A stretch of DNA of 38,454 nt from Liolophura sinensis (taxonomy: Eukaryota; Mollusca; Polyplacophora; Chitonida; Chitonidae): the NCBI RefSeq assembly GCF_032854445.1, contig NW_027018342.1:1-38454 (forward strand). The letters are read 5' to 3'. This document shows positions 11,766 through 24,402 of the stretch, one piece after another. Under the pieces are notes generated by a model that saw only the letters and a list, made by a program, of their open reading frames with translations, was not told the origin of the DNA and ran no database searches. How positions within the stretch are numbered: position 1 is the stretch's first letter; every line of letters begins with the position of its first letter. The translations under genes were made by a program, and so were the position numbers.

Positions 11766-13412
11766 GTGCCCAGCAACGGCTCTTACTCCATGGAAACCAG
11801 GGAAATATGCAATTTTTTAACAGCTGCCGATGACTGTCCCAATTCCGCATCTATTAGAACCTTATTGATGTGGTTCAGTGATCACTTGTACTTTTTACAG
11901 CAGACTGTATCTAGTACATTGTGTTTTTTATGTACGAATGGTGTGGTTTTTCTACACGTAGATGAAGACATTGAGATTGTCTTGGACTTAAAAGTAAGAC
12001 AATTGCTGGATGAGTTAAATGGGCTTAGCCCAAAGATTTGACGTCTTCTGGGCTACCGAAGGGCACATAACGTATAGTTAAAAGTTGAATATAGTAACGA
12101 CCAGTCGCGATTGTGCATAGTACAGTGTATCCGATTTCAATTAACAAAAAGACCAGGCAAAAATGCAAAAGTGGAAAAACTGTTCCAGTGCTACTGGTAA
12201 GGGGCTAATCCGACGTATTTTGTCACGAGAAATTGAATGGTGCAAACCGCGTTGCTCTCCGACCAATACTTTTGGCTGTAGCGACAATTGAATGATCATT
12301 GATGTCATAGTCACGTGCCCAGCAACGGCTCTTACTCCATGGAAACCAGGGAAATTTGCAATTTTTTAAACAGCTGCCGATGCCTGGGCCAATTCCGCAT
12401 CTTTTAGAACCTTACTGATGTGGGTCAGTGATCAGTTGTACTTTTTACAGCAGACTGTATCTAGTACCTTATGTTTTTTATGTACAAATGGTGTGGTTTT
12501 TCTACACGTAGATAAAGACATTGAGATTGTCTTGGACTTAGAAGTAAGACAATTGCTGGGTGAGTTTAATGGGTTTAGCCCAAAGATTTGACGTCTTCTG
12601 GGCTACCGAAGGGCACATAACTTATAGTCAAAAGTTGAATATAATAATGACCAGTCGCGATTGTACATAGTACAGTGTAGCCGATTTCCATTAACAAAAA
12701 GACCAGGCAAAAATGCAAAAGTGGAAAAACTGTTCCAGTGCTGCTGGTAAGAGGCTAATCCGACGTATTTTGTCACGAGAAATCGAATGGTGCAAACCGC
12801 GTTGCTCTCCGACCAATACTTTTGGCTGTAGCCACAATTGAATGATCATTGATGTCACAGTCACGTGCCGAGCAACGGCTCTTACTCCATGGAAACCAGG
12901 GAAATTTGCAATTTTTAACAGCTGCCGATGCCTGGCCCAATTCCGCATCTATTAGAACCTTATTAATGTGGTGCAGTTATCAGTTGTACTTTTTACAGCA
13001 GACTGTATCTAGTACATTGTGTTTTTTATGTACGAATGGTGTGGTTTTTCTACACGTAGATAAAGACATTGAGATTGTCTTGGACTTAAAAGTAAGACAA
13101 TTGCTGGATGAGTTAAATGGGCTTAGCCCAAAGATTTGACGTCTTCTGGGCTACCGAAGGGCACATAACGTATAGTTAAAAGTTGAATATAGTAACGACC
13201 AGTCGCGATTGTGCATAGTACAGTGTATCCGATTTCAATTAACAAAAAGACCAGGCAAAAATGCAAAAGTGGAAAAACTGTTCCAGTGCTGCTGGTAAGA
13301 GGCTAATCCGACGTATTTTGTCACGAGAAATCGAATGGTGCAAACCGCGTTGCTCTCCGACCAATACTTTTGCCTGTAGTGACAATTGAATGATCATTGA
13401 TGTCATAGTCAC
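11766..13412 (+). repeat. Higher-order 3-mer, copy 1 (B5-A2-B4)
   Basis: Monomers start at 11766 (B5, with GATGAAG), 12315 (A2) and 12865 (B4). The same order recurs at 17809-19456. The B4 unit has GTGCCGAGC in place of GTGCCCAGC and has lost one T from its T-run near 12913, which shifts its open frame. Its tail carries TTTGCCTGTAGTGAC, the same junction marker seen before A1 monomers at 5719, 9015, 26600, 29899 and 35940. Confidence 0.82.
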
Positions 13413-15611
13413 GTGCCCAGCAACGGCTCTTACTCCATGGAAACCAGGGAAATTTGCAATTTTTTAAACAGCTGCCGATGCCTGGGCCAATTCCGCATCT
13501 TTTAGAACCTTATTGATGTGGGTCAGTGATCAGTTGTACTTTTTACAGCAGACTGTATCTAGTACCTTGTGTTTTTTATGTACAAATGGTGTGGTTTTTC
13601 TACACGTAGATAAAGACATTGAGATTGTCTTGGACTTAAAAGTAAGACAATTGCTGGATGAGTTAAATGGGCTTAGCCCAAAGATTTGACGTCTTCTGGG
13701 CTACCGAAGGGCACATAACGTATAGTTAAAAGTTGAATATAGTAACGACCACTCGCGATTGTGCATAGTACAGTGTATCCGATTTCAATTAACAAAAAGA
13801 CCAGGCAAAAATTCAAAAGTGGAAAAACTGTTCCAGTGCTACTGGTAAGGGGCTAATCCGACGTATTTTGTCACGAGAAATTGAATGGTGCAAACCGCGT
13901 TGCTCTTCGACCAATACTTTTGGCTGTAGCGACAATTGAATGATCATTGATGTCATAGTCACGTGCCCAGCAACGGCTCTTACTCCATGGAAACCAGGGA
14001 AATTTGCAATTTTTTAAACAGCTGCCGATGCCTGGGCCAATTCCGCATCTTTTAGAACCTTATTGATGTGGGTCAGTGATCAGTTGTACTTTTTACAGCA
14101 GACTGTATCTAGTACCTTGTGTTTTTTATGTACAAATGGTGTGGTTTTTCTACACGTAGATAAAGACATTGAGATTGTCTTGGACTTAAAAGTAAGACAA
14201 TTGCTGGATGAGTTAAATGGGCTTAGCCCAAAGATTTGACGTCTTCTGGGCTACCGAAGGGCACATAACGTATAGTCAAAAGTTGAATATAGTAACGACC
14301 AGTCGCGATTGTGCATAGTACAGTGTATCCGATTTCAATTAACAAAAAGACCAGGCAAAAATGCAAAAGTGGAAAAACTGTTCCAGTGCTGCTGGTAAGA
14401 GACTAATCCGACGTATTTTGTCACGAGAAATCGAATGGTGCAAACCGCGTTGCTCTCCGACCAATACTTTTGGCTGTAGCGACAATTGAATGATCATTGA
14501 TGTCATAGTCACGTGCCCAGCAACGGCTCTTACTCCATGGAAACCAGGGAAATTTGCAATTTTTTAAACAGCTGCCGATGCCTGGGCCAATTCCGCATCT
14601 TTTAGAACCTTACTGATGTGGGTCAGTGATCAGTTGTACTTTTTACAGCAGACTGTATCTAGTACCTTATGTTTTTTAAGTACAAATGGTGTGGTTTTTC
14701 TACACGTAGATAAAGACATTGAGATTGTCTTGGACTTAGAAGTAAGACAATTGCTGGGTGAGTTTAATGGGTTTAGCCCAAAGATTTGACGTCTTCTGGG
14801 CTACCGAAGGGCACATAACTTATAGTCAAAAGTTGAATATAATAATGACCAGTCGCGATTGTACATAGTACAGTGTAGCCGATTTCCATTAACAAAAAGA
14901 CGAGGCAAAAATGCAAAAGTGGAAAAACTGTTCCAGTGCTGCTGGTAAGAGGCTAATCCGACGTATTTTGTCACGAGAAATCGAATCGTGCAAACCGCGT
15001 TGCTCTCCGACCAATACTTTTGGCTGTAGCCACAATTGAATGATCATTGATGTCACAGTCACGTGCCCAGCAACGGCTCTTACTCCATGGAAACCAGGGA
15101 AATTTGCAATTTTTTAACAGCTGCCGATGCCTGGCCCAATTCCGCATCTATTAGAACCTTATTAATGTGGTGCAGTTATCAGTTGTACTTTTTACAGCAG
15201 ACTGTATCTAGTACATTGTGTTTTTTATGTACAAATGGTGTGGTTTTTCTACACGTAGATAAAGACATTGAGATTGTCTTGGACTTAAAAGTAAGACAAT
15301 TGCTGGATGAGTTAAATGGGCTTAGCCCAAAGATTTGACGTCTTCTGGGCTACCGAAGGGCACATAACGTATAGTTAAAAGTTGAATATAGTAACGACCA
15401 GTCGCGATTGTGCATAGTACAGTGTATCCGATTTCAATTAACAAAAAGACCAGGCAAAAATGCAAAAGTGGAAAAACTGTTCCAGTGCTGCTGGTAAGAG
15501 GCTAATCCGACGTATTTTGTCACGAGAAATCGAATGGTGCAAACCGCGTTGCTCTCCGTCCAATACTTTTGGCTGTAGCGACAATTGAATGATTATTGAT
15601 GTCATAGTCAC
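13413..15611 (+). repeat. Higher-order 4-mer, copy 2 (A1-A1-A2-B4)
   Basis: Monomers start at 13413, 13963, 14513 and 15063. This block matches 9566-11765 in order and linked markers: CTCTTC in the first unit, GTCAAAAG in the second, ACTGATG and CCTTATG in the third. Private differences include TTTTTTAAG near 14671, GACGAGGC near 14899 and AATCGTGC near 14985. The two copies are separated by the 3-mer at 11766-13412, so the local order is 4-mer, 3-mer, 4-mer. Confidence 0.82.
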
Positions 15612-16161
15612 GTGCCCAGCAACGGCTCTTACTCCATGGAAACCAGGGAAATTTGCAATTTTTTAAACAGCTGCCGATGCCTGTGCCAATTCCGCATCTT
15701 TTAGAACCTTATTGATGTGGTTCAGTGATCAGTTGTACTTTTTACAGCAGACTGTATCTAGTACATTGTGTTTTTTATGTACGAATGGTGTGGTTTTTCT
15801 ACACGTAGATAAGGACATTGAGATTGTCTTGGACTTAAAAGTAAGACAATTGCTGGATGAGTTAAATGGGCTTAGCCCAAAGATTTGACGTCTTCTGGGC
15901 TACCGAAGGGCACATAACGTATAGTTAAAAGTTGAATATAGTAACGACCAGTCGCGATTGTGCATAGTACAGTGTATCCGATTTCAATTAACAAAAAGAC
16001 CAGGCAAAAATGCAAAAGTGGAAAAACTGTTCCAGTGCTGCTGGTAAGAGACTAATCCGACGTATTTTGTCACGAGAAATCGAATGGTGCAAACCGCGTT
16101 GCTCTCCGACCAATACTTTTGGCTGTAGCCACAATTGAATGATCATTGATGTCATAGTCAC
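15612..16161 (+). repeat. Chimeric monomer, A-class head with B-class body
   Basis: The first part is class A: TTTGCAAT, TTTAAACAGC and CATCTTTTAG. After about 15720 it is class B: GTGGTTCAG, ACATTGTG and ACGAATGG. The switch lies in a stretch identical between classes, as expected for a crossover or conversion tract end. The A/B diagnostic CTGGGCC reads CTGTGCC here, and AGATAAGGAC replaces AGATAAAGAC. Confidence 0.82.
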
Positions 16162-17808
16162 GTGCCCAGCAACGGCTCTTACTCCATGGAAACCAGGGAA
16201 ATATGCAATTTTTTAACAGCTGCCGATGCCTGGCCCAATTCCGCATCTATTGGAACCTTATAGATGTGGTTCAGTGATCAGTTGTACCTTTTACAGCAGA
16301 CTGTATCTAGTACATTGTGTTTTTTATGTACGAATGGTGTGGTTTTTCTACACGTAGATAAAGACATTGAGATTGTCTTGGACTTAAAAGTAAGACAATT
16401 GCTGGATGAGTTAAATGGGCTTAGCCCAAAGATTTGACGTCTTCTGGGCTACCGAAGGGCACATAACGTATAGTTAAAAGTTGAATATAGTAACGACCAG
16501 TCGCGATTGTGCATAGTACAGTGTATCCGATTTCAAATAACAAAAAGACCAGGCAAAAATGCAAAAGTGGAAAAACTGTTCCAGTGCTGCTGGTAAGAGG
16601 CTAATCCGACGTATTTTGTCACGAGAAATCGAATGGTGCAAACCGCGTTGCTCTCCGACCAATACTTTTGGCTGTAGCCACAATTGAATGATCATTGATG
16701 TCATAGTCACGTGCCCAGCAACGGCTCTTTCTCCATGGAACCAGGGAAATATGCAATTTCTTAACAGCTGCCCAATGCCTGGCCCAATTCCGCATCTATT
16801 AGAACCTTATTGATGTGGTTCAGTGATCAGTTGTACTTTTTACAGCAGACTGTATCTAGTACCTTGTGTTTTTTATGTACGAATGGTGTGGTTTTTCTAC
16901 ACGTAGATGAAGACATTGAGATTGTCTTGGACTTAAAAGTAAGGCAATTGCTGGATGAGTTAAATGGGCTTAGCCCAAAGATTTGACGTCTTCTGGGCTA
17001 CCGAAGGGCACATAACGTATAGTTAAAAGTTGAATATAGTAACGACCAGTCGCGATTGTGCATAGTACAGTGTATCCGATTTCAATTAACAAAAAGACCA
17101 GGCAAAAATGCAAAAGTGGAAAAACTGTTCCAGTGCTACTGGTAAGGGGCTAATCCGACGTATTTTGTCACGAGAAATCGAATGGTGCAAACCGCGTTGC
17201 TCTCCGACCAATACTTTTGGCTGTAGCCACAATTGAATGATCATTGATGTCATAGTCACGTGCCCAGCAACGGCTCTTACTCCATGGAAACCAGGGAAAT
17301 ATGCTATTTTTTAACAGCTGCCGATGCCTGGCCCAATTCCGCATCTATTAGAACCTTATTGATGTGGTTCAGTGATCAGTTGTACTTTTTACAGCAGACT
17401 GTATCTAGTACATTGTGTTTTTTATGTACGAATGGTGTGGTTTTTCTACACGTAGATAAAGACATTGAGATTGTCTTGGACTTAAAAGTAAGACAATTGC
17501 TGGATGAGTTAAATGGGCTTAGCCCAAAGATTTGACGTCTTCTGGGCTACCGAAGGGCACATAACTTATAGTCAAAAGTGGAATATAATAATGACCAGTC
17601 GCGATTGTACATAGTACAGTGTAGCCGATTTCCATTAACAAAAAGACCAGGCAAAAATGCAAAAGTGGAAAAACTGTTCCAGTGCTACTGGTAAGAGACT
17701 AATCCGACGTATTTTGTCACGAGAAATCGAATGGTGCAAACCGCGTTGCTCTCCGACCAATACTTTTGGCTGTAGCGACAATTGAATGATCATTGATGTC
17801 ACAGTCAC
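16162..17808 (+). repeat. Monomers 30-32 (B1, B5, B3)
   Basis: Starts are 16162, 16711 and 17260. The B1 has TGTACCTTTTAC and the early TAG. The B5 at 16711 is unusually divergent at its start: CTCTTTCTCC, a lost A in GGAACCAGG, CAATTTCTTAAC and GCTGCCCAATGCC within about 60 bp. The B3 at 17260 has GTCTTGG, unlike the GTCGTGG of the B3 copies at 5170 and 8465, and carries the alternative ACTTATAGTCAAAAG tail. Confidence 0.8.
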
Positions 17809-19456
17809 GTGCCCAGCAACGGCTCTTACTCCATGGAAACCAGGGAAATATGCAATTTTTTAACAGCTGCCGATGCCTGGCCCAATTCCACATCTATTAG
17901 AACCTTATTGATGTGGTTCAGTGATCAGTTGTACTTTTTACAGCAGACTGTATCTAGTACATTGTGTTTTTTATGTACGAATGGTGTGGTTTTTCTACAC
18001 GTAGATGAAGACATTGAGATTGTCTTGGACTTAAAAGTAAGACAATTGCTGGATGAGTTAAATGGGCTTAGCCCAAAGATTTGACGTCTTCTGGGCTACC
18101 GAAGGGCACATAACGTATAGTTAAAAGTTGAATATAGTAACGACCAGTCGCGATTGTGCATAGTACAGTGTATCCGATTTCAATTAACAAAAAGACCAGG
18201 CAAAAATGCAAAAGTGGAAAAACTGTTCCAGTGCTACTGGTAAGGGGCTAATCCGACGTATTTTGTCACGAGAAATTGAATGGTGCAAACCGCGTTGCTC
18301 TCCGACCAATACTTTTGGCTGTAGCGACAATTGAATGATCATTGATGTCATAGTCACGTGCCCAGCAACGGCTCTTACTCCATGGAAACCAGGGAAATTT
18401 GCAATTTTTTAAACAGCTGCCGATGCCTGGGCCAATTCCGCATCTTTTAGAACCTTACTGATGTGGGTCAGTGATCAGTTGTACTTTTTACAGCAGACTG
18501 TATCTAGTACCTTATGTTTTTTATGTACAAATGGTGTGGTTTTTCTACACGTAGATAAAGACATTGAGATTGTCTTGGACTTAGAAGTAAGACAATTGCT
18601 GGGTGAGTTTAATGGGTTTAGCCCAAAGATTTGACGTCTTCTGGGCTACCGAAGGGCACATAACTTATAGTCAAAAGTTGAATATAATAATGACCAGTCG
18701 CGATTGTACATAGTACAGTGTATCCGATTTCCATTAACAAAAAGACCAGGCAAAAATGCAAAAGTGGAAAAACTGTTCCAGTGCTGCTGGTAAGAGGCTA
18801 ATCCGACGTATTTTGTCACGAGAAATCGAATGGTGCAAACCGCGTTGCTGTCCGACCAATACTTTTGGCTGTAGCCACAATTGAATGATCATTGATGTCA
18901 CAGTCACGTGCCCAGCAACGGCTCTTACTCCATGGAAACCAGGGAAATTTGCAACTTCTTAACAGCTGCCGATGCCTGGCCCAATTCCGCATCTATTAGA
19001 ACCTTATTAATGTGGTGCAGTTATCAGTTGTACTTTTTACAGCAGACTGTATCTAGTACCTTGTGTTTTTTATGTACAAATGGTGTGGTTTTTCTACACG
19101 TAGATAAAGACATTGAGATTGTCTTGGACTTAAAAGTAAGACAATTGCTGGATGAGTTAAATGGGCTTAGCCCAAAGATTTGACGTCTTCTGGGCTACCG
19201 AAGGGCACATAACGTATAGTTAAAAGTTGAATATAGTAACGACCAGTCGCGATTGTGCATAGTACAGTGTATCCGATTTCAATTAACAAAAAGACCAGGC
19301 AAAAATGCAAAAGTGGAAAAACTGTTCCAGTGCTGCTGGTAAGAGACTAATCCGACGTATTTTGTCACGAGAAATCGAATGGTGCAAACCGCGTTGCTCT
19401 CCGACCAATACTTTTGGCTGTAGCCACAATTGAATGATCATTGATGTCATAGTCAC
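17809..19456 (+). repeat. Higher-order 3-mer, copy 2 (B5-A2-B4)
   Basis: Monomers start at 17809, 18358 and 18908 and repeat the order seen at 11766. The A2 unit has a mixed tail, GTATCCGATTTCC, combining the common GTATCC with the alternative TTTCC. This suggests a very short conversion tract or a point reversion. The B4 at 18908 has GCAACTTCTTAAC near 18951-18961. Confidence 0.8.
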
Positions 19457-22400
19457 GTGCCCAGCAACGGCTCTTACTCCATGGAAACCAGGGAAATATG
19501 CAATTTTTTAACAGCTGCCGATGCCTGGCCCAATTCCGCATCTATTGGAACCTTATAGATGTGGTTCAGTGATCAGTTGTACTTTTTACAGCAGACTGTA
19601 TCTAGTACCTTGTGTTTTTTATGTACAAATGGTGTGGTTTTTCTACACGTAGATAAAGACATTGAGATTGTCTTGGACTTAAAAGTAAGACAATTGCTGG
19701 ATGAGTTAAATGGGCTTAGCCCAAAGATTTGACGTCTTCTGGGCTACCGAAGGGCACATAACGTATAGTTAAAAGTTGAATATAGTAACGACCACTCGCG
19801 ATTGTGCATAGTACAGTGTATCCGATTTCAATTAACAAAAAGACCAGGCAAAAATTCAAAAGTGGAAAAACTGTTCCAGTGCTACTGGTAAGGGGCTAAT
19901 CCGACGTATTTTGTCACGAGAAATTGAATGGTGCAAACCGCGTTGCTCTCCGACCAATACTTTTGGCTGTAGCGACAATTGAATGATCATTGATGTCATA
20001 GTCACGTGCCCAGCAACGGCTCTTACTCCATGGAAACCAGGGAAATTTGCAATTTTTTAAACAGCTGCCGATGCCTGGGCCAATTCCGCATCTTTTAGAA
20101 CCTTATTGATGTGGGTCAGTGATCAGTTGTACTTTTTACAGCAGACTGTATCTAGTACCTTGTGTTTTTTATGTACAAATGGTGTGGTTTTTCTCCACGT
20201 AGATAAAGACATTGAGATTGTCTTGGACTTAAAAGTAAGACAATTGCTGGATGAGATAAATGGGCTTAGCCCAAAGATTTGACGTCTTCTGGGCTACCGA
20301 AGGGCACATAACGTATAGTTAAAAGTTGAATATAGTAACGACCAGTCGCGATTGTGCATAGTACAGTGTATCCGATTTCAATTTACAAAAAGACCAGGCA
20401 AAAATGCAAAAGTGGAAAAACTGTTCCAGTGCTGCTGGTAAGAGGCTAATCCGACGTATTTTGTCACGAGAAATCGAATGGTGCAAACCGCGTTGCTCTC
20501 CGACCTATACTTTTGGCTGTAGCCACAATTGAATGATCATTGATGTCATAGTCACGTGCCCAGCAACGGCTCTTACTCCATGGAAACCAGGGAAATATGC
20601 AATTTTTTAACAGCTGCCGATGCCTGGCCCAATTCCGCATCTATTGGAACCTTATAGATGTGGTTCAGTGATCAGTTGTACCTTTTACAGCAGACTGTAT
20701 CTAGAACATTGTGTTTTTTATGTACGAATGGTGTGGTTTTTCTACACGTAGATAAAGACATTGAGATTGTCTTGGACTTAAAAGTAAGACAATTGCTGGA
20801 TGAGTTAAATGGGCTTAGCCCAAAGATTTGACGTCTTCTGGGCTACCGAAGGGCACATAACGTATAGTTAAAAGTTGAATATAGTAACGACCACTCGCGA
20901 TTGTGCATAGTACAGTGTATCCGATTTCAATTAACAAAAACACCAGGCAAAAATTCAAAAGTGGAAAAACTGTTCCAGTGCTACTGGTAAGGGACTAATC
21001 CGACGTATTTTGTCACGAGAAATCGAATGGTGCAAACCGCGTTGCTCTCCGACCAATACTTTTGGCTGTAGCCACAATTGAATGATCATTGATGTAATAG
21101 TCACGTGCCCAGCAACGGCTCTTACTCCATGGAAACCAGGGAAACATGCTATTTTTTAACAGCTGCCGATGCCTGGCCCAATTCCGCATCTATTAGAACC
21201 TTATTGATGTGGTTCAGTGATCAGTTGTACTTTTTACAGCAGACTGTATCTAGTACCTTGTGTTTTTTATGTACAAATGGTGTGGTTTTTCTACACGTAG
21301 ATAAAGACATTGAGATTGTCTTGGACTTAAAAGTAAGACAATTGCTGGATGAGTTAAATGGGCTTAGCCCAAAGATTTGACGTCTTCTGGGCTACCGAAG
21401 GGCACATAACGTATAGTTAAAAGTTGAATATAGTAACGACCACTCGCGATTGTGCATAGTACAGTGTATCCGATTTCAATTAACAAAAAGACCAGGCAAA
21501 AATTCAAAAGTGGAAAAACTGTTCCAGTGCTACTGGTAAGGGGCTAATCCGACGTATTTTGTCACGAGAAATTGAATGGTGCAAACCGCGTTGCTCTCCG
21601 ACCAATACTTTTGGCTGTAGCGACAATTGAATGATCATTGATGTCATAGTCACGTGCCCAGCAACGGCTCTTACTCCATGGAAACCAGGGAAATTTGCAA
21701 TTTTTTAAACAGCTGCCGATGCCTGGGCCAATTCCGCATCTTTTAGAACCTTATTGATGTGGGTCAGTGATCAGTTGTACTTTTTACAGCAGACTGTATC
21801 TAGTACCTTGTGTTTTTTATGTACAAATGGTGTGGTTTTTCTACACGTAGATAAAGACATTGAGATTGTCTTGGACTTAAAAGTAAGACAATTGCTGGAT
21901 GAGATAAATGGGCTTAGCCCAAAGATTTGACGTCTTCTGGGCTACCGAAGGGCACATAACGTATAGTTAAAAGTTGAATATAGTAACGACCAGTCGCGAT
22001 TGTGCATAGTACAGTGTATCCGATTTCAATTTACAAAAAGACCAGGCAAAAATGCAAAAGTGGAAAAACTGTTCCAGTGCTGCTGGTAAGAGACTAATCC
22101 GACGTATTTTGTCACGAGAAATCGAATGGTGCAAACCGCGTTGCTCTCCGACCTATACTTTTGGCTGTAGCCACAATTGAATGATCATTGATGTCATAGT
22201 CACGTGCCCAGCAACGGCTCTTACTCCATGGAAACCAGGGAAATATGCAATTTTTTAACAGCTGCCGATGCCTGGCCCAATTCCGCATCTATTGGAACCT
22301 TATAGATGTGGTTCAGTGATCAGTTGTACCTTTTACAGCAGACTGTATCTAGTACATTGTGTTTTTTATGTACGAATGGTGTGGTTTTTCTACACGTAGA

Positions 22401-22753
22401 TAAAGACATTGAGATTGTCTTGGACTTAAAAGTAAGACAATTGCTGGATGAGTTAAATGGGCTTAGCCCAAAGATTTGACGTCTTCTGGGCTACCGAAGG
22501 GCACATAACGTATAGTTAAAAGTAGAATATAGTAACGACCACTCGCGATTGTGCATAGTACAGTGTATCCGATTTCAATTAACAAAAAGACCAGGCAAAA
22601 ATTCAAAAGTGGAAAAAACTGTTCCAGTGCTACTGGTAAGGGGCTAATCCGACGTATTTTGTCACGAGAAATTGAATGGTGCAAACCGCGTTGCTCTCCG
22701 ACCAATACTTTTGGCTGTAGCGACAATTGAATGATCATTGATGTCATAGTCAC
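19457..22753 (+). repeat. Two diverged 3-mers (B/A chimera-A1-B1)
   Basis: Starts are 19457, 20006, 20556 | 21105, 21654, 22204. The A1 units at 20006 and 21654 share GATGAGATAAAT, CAATTTACAAAAAG and GACCTATAC. The B1 units at 20556 and 22204 share TGTACCTTTTAC and CCACTCG/AAATTC tails. The first units of both 3-mers are chimeras with B heads (B1 at 19457, B3 at 21105) and A bodies (ACCTTGTG, ACAAATGG). The period between matching A1 units is 1,648 bp. Confidence 0.78.
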
Positions 22754-24402
22754 GTGCCCAGCAACGGCTCTTACTCCATGGAAACCAGGGAAATTTGCAA
22801 TTTTTTAAAAAGCTGCCGATGCCTGGGCCAATTCCGCATCTTTTAGAACCTTATTGATGTGGGTCAGTGATCAGTTGTACTTTTTACAGCAGACTGTATC
22901 TAGTACCTTGTGTTTTTTATGTACGAATGGTGTGGTTTTTCTACACGTAGATGAAGACATTGAGATTGTCTTGGACTTAAAAGTAAGACAATTGCTGGAT
23001 GAGTTAAATGGGCTTAGCCCAAAGATTTGACGTCTTCTGGGCTACCGAAGGGCACATAACGTATAGTTAAAAGTTGAATATAGTAACGACCAGTCGCGAT
23101 TGTGCATAGTACAGTGTATCCGATTTCAATTAACAAAAAGACCAGGCAAAAATGCAAAAGTGGAAAAACTGTTCCAGTGCTACTGGTAAGGGGCTAATCC
23201 GACGTATTTTGTCACGAGAAATTGAATGGTGCAAACCGCGTTGCTCTCCGACCAATACTTTTGGCTGTAGCGACAATTGAATGATCATTGATGTCATAGT
23301 CACGTGCCCAGCAACGGCTCTTACTCCATGGAAACCAGGGAAATTTGCAATTTTTTAAAAAGCTGCCGATGCCTGGGCCAATTCCGCATCTTTTAGAACC
23401 TTATTGATGTGGGTCAGTGATCAGTTGTACTTTTTACAGCAGACTGTATCTAGTACCTTGTGTTTTTTATGTACGAATGGTGTGGTTTTTCTACACGTAG
23501 ATGAAGACATTGAGATTGTCTTGGACTTAAAAGTAAGACAATTGCTGGATGAGTTAAATGGGCCTTAGCCAAAGATTTGACGTCTTCTGGGCTACCGAAG
23601 GGCACATAACGTATAGTTAAAAGTTGAATATAGTAACGACCAGTCGCGATTGTGCATAGTACAGTGTATCCGATTTCAATTAACAAAAAGACCAGGCAAA
23701 AATGCAAAAGTGGAAAAACTGTTCCAGTGCTACTGGTAAGGGGCTAATCCGACGTATTTTGTCACGAGAAATTGAATGGTGCAAACCGCGTTGCTCTCCG
23801 ACCAATACTTTTGGCTGTAGCGACAATTGAATGATCATTGATGTCATAGTCACGTGCCCAGCAACGGCTCTTACTCCATGGAAACCAGGGAAATTTGCAA
23901 TTTTTTAAAAAGCTGCCGATGCCTGGGCCAATTCCGCATCTTTTAGAACCTTATTGATGTGGGTCAGTGATCAGTTGTACTTTTTACAGCAGACTGTATC
24001 TAGTACCTTGTGTTTTTTATGTACGAATGGTGTGGTTTTTCTACACGTAGATGAAGACATTGAGATTGTCTTGGACTTAAAAGTAAGACAATTGCTGGAT
24101 GAGTTAAATGGGCTTAGCCCAAAGATTTGACGTCTTCTGGGCTACCGAAGGGCACATAACGTATAGTTAAAAGTTGAATATAGTAACGACCAGTCGCGAT
24201 TGTGCATAGTACAGTGTATCCGATTTCAATTAACAAAAAGACCAGGCAAAAATGCAAAAGTGGAAAAACTGTTCCAGTGCTACTGGTAAGGGCTAATCCG
24301 ACGTATTTTGTCACGAGAAATTGAATGGTGCAAACCGCGTTGCTCTCCGACCAATACTTTTGGCTGTAGCGACAATTGAATGATCATTGATGTCATAGTC
24401 AC
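22754..24402 (+). repeat. Three near-identical tandem A/B5 chimeric monomers
   Basis: Starts are 22754, 23304 and 23854, each 549-550 bp. All three share TTTTTTAAAAAGCTGCC, seen nowhere else in the window, an A-class front with GTGGGTC and ACCTTGTG, and a B5 rear with ACGAATGG and GATGAAG. The only differences I see are GGGCCTTAGCCAAAG near 23562 and a lost G in TAAGGGCTAATCC near 24290. This is the one place where a single monomer is amplified by itself, which points to a recent local expansion. Confidence 0.87.

Noticed and set aside
12849-13139. 96-codon variant of the repeat frame with a different N-terminus
   Set aside because: A lost T in the T-run of this copy joins an upstream frame to the usual one. 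It is a single-copy artefact, not a distinct gene.
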